From NCBI GenBank assembly GCA_013396755.1, contig VWZF01006056.1:505266-569265 (forward strand): a DNA stretch of 64,000 nucleotides. Reading direction: 5' to 3'. Position numbers and translations under genes: made by a program. Source of the stretch: Sclerurus mexicanus. Its lineage: Eukaryota > Chordata > Aves > Passeriformes > Furnariidae. The notes beneath the pieces were generated by a model that had not been told where the DNA came from, did no database searches, and worked only from the letters and a program-made list of their open reading frames with translations. This document shows, piece by piece, positions 58,671 through 64,000 of the stretch (the first letter of the stretch is position 1; each line of letters starts with the position of its first letter).

Positions 58671-59210
58671 TGCTGGGTTAGAAAAACCAGCTAAACATAA
58701 AAAAAATCTTGATTGATTTTGATCTTGTTCACTTGGATGGTAAAGCAGCATCTCTTCCCTGCTCGTCTAAATAGAGGTTTCCACACCCCACATAAGCAAA
58801 ATCACAAGAATTCCATATAAAGCATCTGTGGCCAGGAAAAAAAGTCCAAATGGAGAAGATTAGTTACCTCATCTTTCATCAGATGATAATGTGCTCCTTC
58901 TCCAAGACTTCCAACTCCCACACTTGCAAAAGGTGTTTTGTAGCGTCAAAGCTGAGCCAGAGAATATAAGAACCAAATTTTGATCTGTAAACACTTTCCA
59001 AGGCAAGACTCTCCATGAACCCCAAGCTGTCTGGAAGGATAAATCAAGGCTGACACTGGCCAACTCTAATTTTATCTGTTTGCCTTGCTTTGTGAACTGT
59101 GTTGGTGTCTGGCTGAAAGCCTGCTGGGAAGAAAGGATTCGGGAATTTATAACAACTTGTTATTGTCCATTTGCACATCCCTCTGCCCTTCTGCTTTCAC
59201 CTACAGGTAG
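58671..59210. other. Noncoding interval, nothing recognised
   Basis: No gene or repeat recognised. Confidence 0.45.
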
Positions 59211-60216
59211 TCAAAATGAGCTAAAAGCCACAGCTGGAGTTCCAGCGTCTCTAAGTTGCTGTTGATGTTGTTTTAAGTGCCCGAATAATTCTGGAGGAGA
59301 AGCATAGGCCATAATTTGTCCACCTGTTATGGGAAGCTGCACTAACACAGCCTCTTCCTGGAGTCCGTAACTCCATGGAAAAGAATGATTACAAGCTGAT
59401 TGCCTCTTATCCAGCCTTGCCTGGATGTGGCTCCCCATATACTGAATGGACACCTGAGTAAAAAACTGGCAAGGATTTTGTCACAGTTCCTTCCCTAAAA
59501 GTCTCATAAGCACATGGAGGCCTTTTAAACCCTGAGACCAAAATAAATAAAACCAACAAGGTCTTCCCCAATACAGAAACCATTAATTTTGTGTCACTGA
59601 GTTTGTCTATCAATAGGGACTCCTCAATCCACCTCTTTTCTTTAGGACACACCATATCTCCTCATTGTCTTTGCAGAGAGGGGATCCCCTTGAAGGTGAT
59701 GTTTGCCTTGATCTCTGAAAGCAACTCCAAATCTCTTGTGTCTTTTTCCATAGTAATTTCTGGGCTATAATGTGTCCAAAGATACTGAGGACTCTTCAAA
59801 ACATTAAAAGTAATATCTTCAGCATTGACCACTTGCAACAAATAGGTGTTCTGGATGAAGAATGGAAGAAGTTTCCACTCAGGCTGGAGAACAAGGGGCA
59901 ACACAAACAGGAGATTTGGCACTTCCCTTTTTGACTGCAACTCTCTCAAGGTTTGAGTCCCCCCTGTAAATTCTGAGCAGGGAATGAGGGGAAGAGCTTT
60001 TTTAGGTGCTGGTGGTGACAAGAGGAACAGACACTCTTGAAGGCTGGCAGAATGCTGACATTTGATAAGCTGCAGTAATGGAAAATTACAGATCCTGACC
60101 TCCTCTGGCACATCAGAGGACGTACCAGCATGGAACCATCCCAGGGGAGAGGAGCTGTGACTGCACCTGCCTCCAAAGGGCAAGGAGAGGACAAACGTCA
60201 TGGAGGGTTGGAGTTC
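59211..60216 (-). other. Unexplained long minus-strand frame, broken; possible pseudogene or retroelement remnant
   Basis: A 179-codon frame (60201-59662) ends at a single stop. After two further codons the same frame is open from an ATG at 59655 for 82 codons to 59407. A third piece, in another frame, covers 59453-59211 and contains GGQIMAYASPPELFGHL. The pieces are not CR1 and not low complexity. Residue strings such as WKLLPFFIQNTYLL and DLELLSEIKANITFKG look protein-like, but I cannot assign a family. Options are a decayed host pseudogene, an old endogenous retroelement remnant, or chance: a frame of this length is expected roughly once in a window of this size. No terminal repeats or poly(A) tail were seen. 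Confidence 0.2.
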
Positions 60217-61609
60217 CTAACGCTGCCACGACAGAGACTGTCCTGTTGTCCTTGATTGGGGGTCACTGGGATGCTCTGCACTGAAGTCTGAATAGTTTGC
60301 CCCTTCTGAGATAAGTCCCCTTCTGTGATGAGTACACATTGTGGCCCTTTCTCCCCAACATGTGCATGATAGATGTCCTTTTTAATTATTTTTTTTTAAT
60401 CCTCCCCAGTCACTTTTGAATACGTTAGGTGTTTAACAATAGGCTTTAAATAATTTTTGTGAACATAACGACTTCCTTACTACATTTAGGAGAGTGTCTC
60501 ATTCCTGAATAGCCACTCAGAAACACCTCTCACTGCATAACATCTCTATCCACTTCATCACTGATAATGTTTATTTTTGCCTCTAAAATCACACCTCGTA
60601 TACCCATGTTGGTACAGTTTTATATTTATGCAATTACTTTACGTGGCCATCAATTTAAATGAACTTCTGACCCATTTCTTCTCACTCTGACTGTGGACTC
60701 TTACCTGATCTGGATTTTTCCCTGTGATTACACTCATCAGTGGCCTTTCATGACTGTAAAAACAAAAGACACATGATAACAAGCCCAGAAAGACAGAAAT
60801 AAACTGCTCTATTCTATTCTCCTCATTGCTGAGCAGAAGAAACAATCAGTGGATTGCCTTCAGCTTGAGGAGTCTGAAACAGAGCAACTGTGGGATTAGA
60901 AGGGTTTAGGGGTATTAGGATAATTGGTGGTGCTAACTTCCTATGCTGGAGACTTCCAGCTGAGTGAAGATACTGCAGAGAGAAATGTACTTTAGAACAA
61001 AGGAGAGGAAGCAGGATGATGCTCAGAAGGAGTAAAAAGATGCAGGAGGTAGAGTGGCAATATAAAAGGATGCCGGTGAAGCAAGATCTGTGGCTTTGGT
61101 GAAAAAAAAAATCCTAGAAAATGCCATGCATGAGGCTTGGTGGAAAGTGGCAACCCAGGGTGGAGGAGAAGAAAGGTAGAGAGGAGCAAGTACTGAAGGT
61201 TTCATTTGGAACTTGAATTGGGGAAGGAAAGAGGAGATACCACTGCCTTTGCTTGGTACTTGGGGAAAGAACAACAAATCTCTGCCCTGTCATGGCTCTG
61301 AGGAAGGTCTGTAACCTGCTTAGATTTTCTGACATCCCATGGGCACCTTGATATCAGCCAAAGCCTGAGAACAGGTTACAAAACTGCCCGCCTATCTCTA
61401 TGGAACAACCAGACATCAGAGCTGAACAAAGTTGGGATTGTGAAAACATGCAGGGACTGGCAAAAAAAAGAGTACGGATGAGATAGTTGAGGGATATCCA
61501 TGGACAGGATGATCCTGTAATCTTTAGGAGGTTGAGGAAGTTACATTGCTGAGAGTGAAAAATGAGGGAGGATACAATGGGCTGCTTAGGGCTGGCCCAA
61601 TGCCTGAAC
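60217..61609. other. Noncoding interval, nothing recognised
   Basis: No gene or repeat recognised. An A run lies at 61101-61110. Confidence 0.45.
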
Positions 61610-61852
61610 TCATGACAGGGGAGCTCCAGGTTAGATACTAAGAAAAATTCCTTCACTGAAAGAGTGGCCAGACACTGGAACATTGGGCTGCCCAGGAAAA
61701 TGTTGGAATCACCATCCTTGGAATTGTTCAAAAACATATAGATGCGGTGCTTAGGGACGTGGTTTAGTGGTGGATCTGGCAGTGCTAGGTTAAAAGTTGG
61801 GCTCAATGATATTAGAGGCTTTTTTCCAACCTAAATGATTCTATAATTCTAA
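61610..61852 (+). mobile_element. CR1 LINE 3' end, sense, second subgroup
   Basis: Sense copy: 'agctccaggttagatactaa', 'cttcactgaaagagtggcca', 'acactggaacattgggctgc' and 'ggacgtggtttagtggtgga', with the terminal 'ttccaacctaaatgattcta'. About 240 bases are retained. Confidence 0.92.
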
Positions 61853-62089
61853 GAATTGTTTAGAGAGGATGAAGTAAATCTCTCCCTGGACTAGAAGAAC
61901 CTGTTATATGGGACCTGCACATCCTTTCCCACTTCAGTGTTCCTAACTCTTGGATTAATCCTTTTCCTTCCTGTTATGTGCAAAGATGACCTTGCAGAAA
62001 AGGAAGCTCTTTACTGATTTCTTGTCTTTCCACTGGTCTCTAAGTGACAGTCTCCATCCCTGTGTTCAGAAGCCCCCAGTGGAGCTAAA
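61853..62089. other. Noncoding interval, nothing recognised
   Basis: No gene or repeat recognised. Confidence 0.45.
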
Positions 62090-62330
62090 AATCAATGAAC
62101 TGGAGCTTTGGAGATTGGCTGTGGGCTGAGCTGCCAATTCTCAGAGTGTTATCAGAACGTTTCTCAGGTGCCTGCTTTGTCAGTCTTGCCCTAGGATAGA
62201 CAAACATTATCCACCAGATCAGATTTTCCTTAGGAGTGTTAAATATGGTCAATTTAGGGCTTATCACGACACTTTCCACTAAAAAGTAATCATTATTGTG
62301 GCCCAGATTTTTAAACAACCCATCTTTCCT
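62090..62330. promoter_or_regulatory. Candidate conserved noncoding element
   Basis: Complex sequence with GTGTTATCAG, ACAAACATTATCC, GTTAAATATGGTCAATTTAG and AAGTAATCATTATTG words (homeodomain and GATA-like). No repeat and no convincing frame. Confidence 0.22.
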
Positions 62331-64000
62331 CTTGCTCTTTTAATGTGGTGCATTGTAGTTTTGTGTCTTTGCAGGCTGCCTGTGGTGCACAGAGCAAATT
62401 CTTAGTGGACTCTCCATAGCTTGCATAATGCCAGATGTAGAGTAGGCCACGAATTTTAACCTTCCAGCCCTTTGAGTGTGTTTTTCCTTTCAATATTTTG
62501 AACAGTAGAAACTTCTTAGCCAGCCTTTATCACTTGGTCCCCAGTAACACTTCTATGAGCTCTTACCATTTACTGCCTGGAAACTTCAGGAAGTTGCTGG
62601 TTAAATCCTGCAGAAACACGAAAAACTGTCTTAAACAAGAACGACAAATGCTGAAACTTTGTGAGCAGAACTTCTCTGCTTCCATCTTCAGGGTAGTGAG
62701 GAGTGATAGCATATGATTAACTTATGAAGTGCTCACTGAGGCAGTGTCATTATCTCCAACAGGCCCTCGTGAAAATGGGAACTGCCAGGACATGAATTTT
62801 TAACGTCTGGGCTGCATTAAGATCTTAAACATGACGGGAACTAAACTTAGAGCCTGAACTTGGCTGCTATTTGTAGCAGAAGCCAGAGAAGGGTTTAAGG
62901 GGAAAAGAGTGGAGTGTTTTTCAAGGGGCTCTTATGGTAGGGGAAGCTCCATCAGTTTTGGGTGTCAGCCGAAATTAGACTACTTCTAGGTCTCTGCCTG
63001 AGGTCTCCACAAGTCTAATTCTGTTTCTGCTTTTAAATGTTTCCTTGCCATCTAGCTCTGCATTCACCTTCACTCCTGATGGTCTGTCCTCACCCACTCT
63101 CATGAGGTCCTTTCTTCTCCCAGGCCACCTCTTCCCATCCTGTATTGGCTGCTGGTCCTTTCCCTGCTTTGCACAAACACACTCCCTCCCTGCCATTCCC
63201 AGTAGGAAAACTCCTCTGATCTGAAACCAGAAGCTGGCACTGGAGGGAAACAGCACTGAGCAACTCGAGTGATGTGGGAGATGGCCAGCTAGAGGCTGCC
63301 ATGGCAACAGCTGGATTTCCTCCATCCCTCTCACCCTGCTTCCCTGCTGATCATATTAAAACAACAGAAAAAATAGCAGTTGCAGGGAATCAAAGAACCC
63401 TTGTCCCCAATGAAATCACCTGGCCCTGTTACACGGTTCCCATTGCAAATCCCTGGCACAACAATCTTGTGGTTGTTGCTCTTACATGGTGGCCAAAAAA
63501 GGGCATAGTTTTCTTCCCCTTGGTGGGAAAGACCTTTCTCTGTGCTTCTTCTGTAGTCTTTGAGCTGAGTGACAGAGCTGTGGCCAAAAACTGTCTTTGA
63601 GGATGACTATGACTTTTTGGGGCAGGCACCTGGGAAGATCTAGGGTTTGGTTCCAGGAGAGGTTCTGGTGGTGCTGCTTCTTCTGTGACAACTCAGAGGA
63701 CAAGCAAGCCCAGCTCTTTGCCACAAGGTTGTTCCTTCAGTTGCCATCATCCTACATGTGCACACAAGAAGTGAAAGTCTCCTTGGCCTCACCCAGCACA
63801 AGTGAGATGTTGACTGTGTATATGTCCCAAACTCAGAAAGAATCTGACTGATGCGCATCTTCCGGGGGTCCTCCTTCATCTCTCTTGGGTTTTTTTTTAA
63901 AAAAGAAGAGACTGATGTGTTTTTTTCTCTCTCTTCCCTTTGTGGCTCTTTGTATTGGGAAACACTGAAATCGCGTGGAACACGGAGTGGAAAAGAAATT
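62331..64000. other. Noncoding interval, nothing recognised
   Basis: No gene or repeat recognised. Frames of 119 codons (-, 62975-63334) and 108 codons (+, 63274-63600) overlap and have no domain. Confidence 0.45.

Noticed and set aside
59211..60216. Firm call of an endogenous retrovirus
   Set aside because: No long terminal repeats, primer-binding site or polypurine tract were seen, and no residue pattern was diagnostic, so it is left as unassigned.
1..64000. CRISPR array, bacterial operon, tRNA or rRNA gene
   Set aside because: No regularly spaced repeats, no cloverleaf with A/B-box pattern that I could find, and no ribosomal RNA words. The sequence is clearly vertebrate.

Overview
The window looks like a piece of a bird nuclear chromosome, mostly intergenic or intronic. 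The main evidence is the interspersed repeats. At least two dozen 5'-truncated CR1 (chicken repeat 1) LINE fragments are scattered on both strands, ending in the typical CCCAAACCATTCTGTGATT-like tail or its complement. I see no mammalian SINE or L1 sequence and no bacterial gene layout. Birds are the best fit; another sauropsid is possible but less likely because the CR1 copies are short, 3'-end-biased and belong to several avian-type groups. Nearly all open reading frames here are chance frames or lie inside CR1. I found no complete protein-coding gene.

Layout: 1-33.7 kb is AT-leaning noncoding DNA with many CR1 fragments. It includes two copies that keep recognisable pieces of the CR1 ORF2 protein: a reverse-transcriptase piece near 8.8-8.9 kb and an endonuclease piece near 30.4-30.8 kb. 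Each has lost the region between that piece and the 3' end. From 33.7 to 41.3 kb the sequence becomes GC- and CpG-rich and has no CR1 for about 7.5 kb. This domain holds a CpG island, a (TCCA)n microsatellite, a CT tract, a TATA box (35952) and a probable first exon, mostly or wholly 5' UTR, that ends at a good splice donor (36631/36632) on the + strand. A 269-base assembly gap follows in the presumed first intron, then several motif-dense blocks that resemble developmental enhancers. I could not identify the gene. From 41.3 to 64 kb the sequence returns to CR1-bearing noncoding DNA. It contains a candidate retroposed copy (50.10-50.58 kb, minus orientation, A-tail and matching flanks) and an unexplained long minus-strand frame (59.2-60.2 kb).

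My best reading is the 5' end and flanking regulatory landscape of one gene, probably developmentally regulated, transcribed left to right from about 35.98 kb, with the rest of the gene outside the window. The dense homeodomain, SOX, FOX, GATA and E-box words at about 19.0, 38.4-38.75, 40.55 and 41.9-42.3 kb would fit that, but conservation could not be tested here. I did not find a novel defence, mobile or RNA system. The observations most worth checking are the unannotated promoter and exon, the candidate enhancers, and the flanked A-tailed insertion at 50.1 kb.
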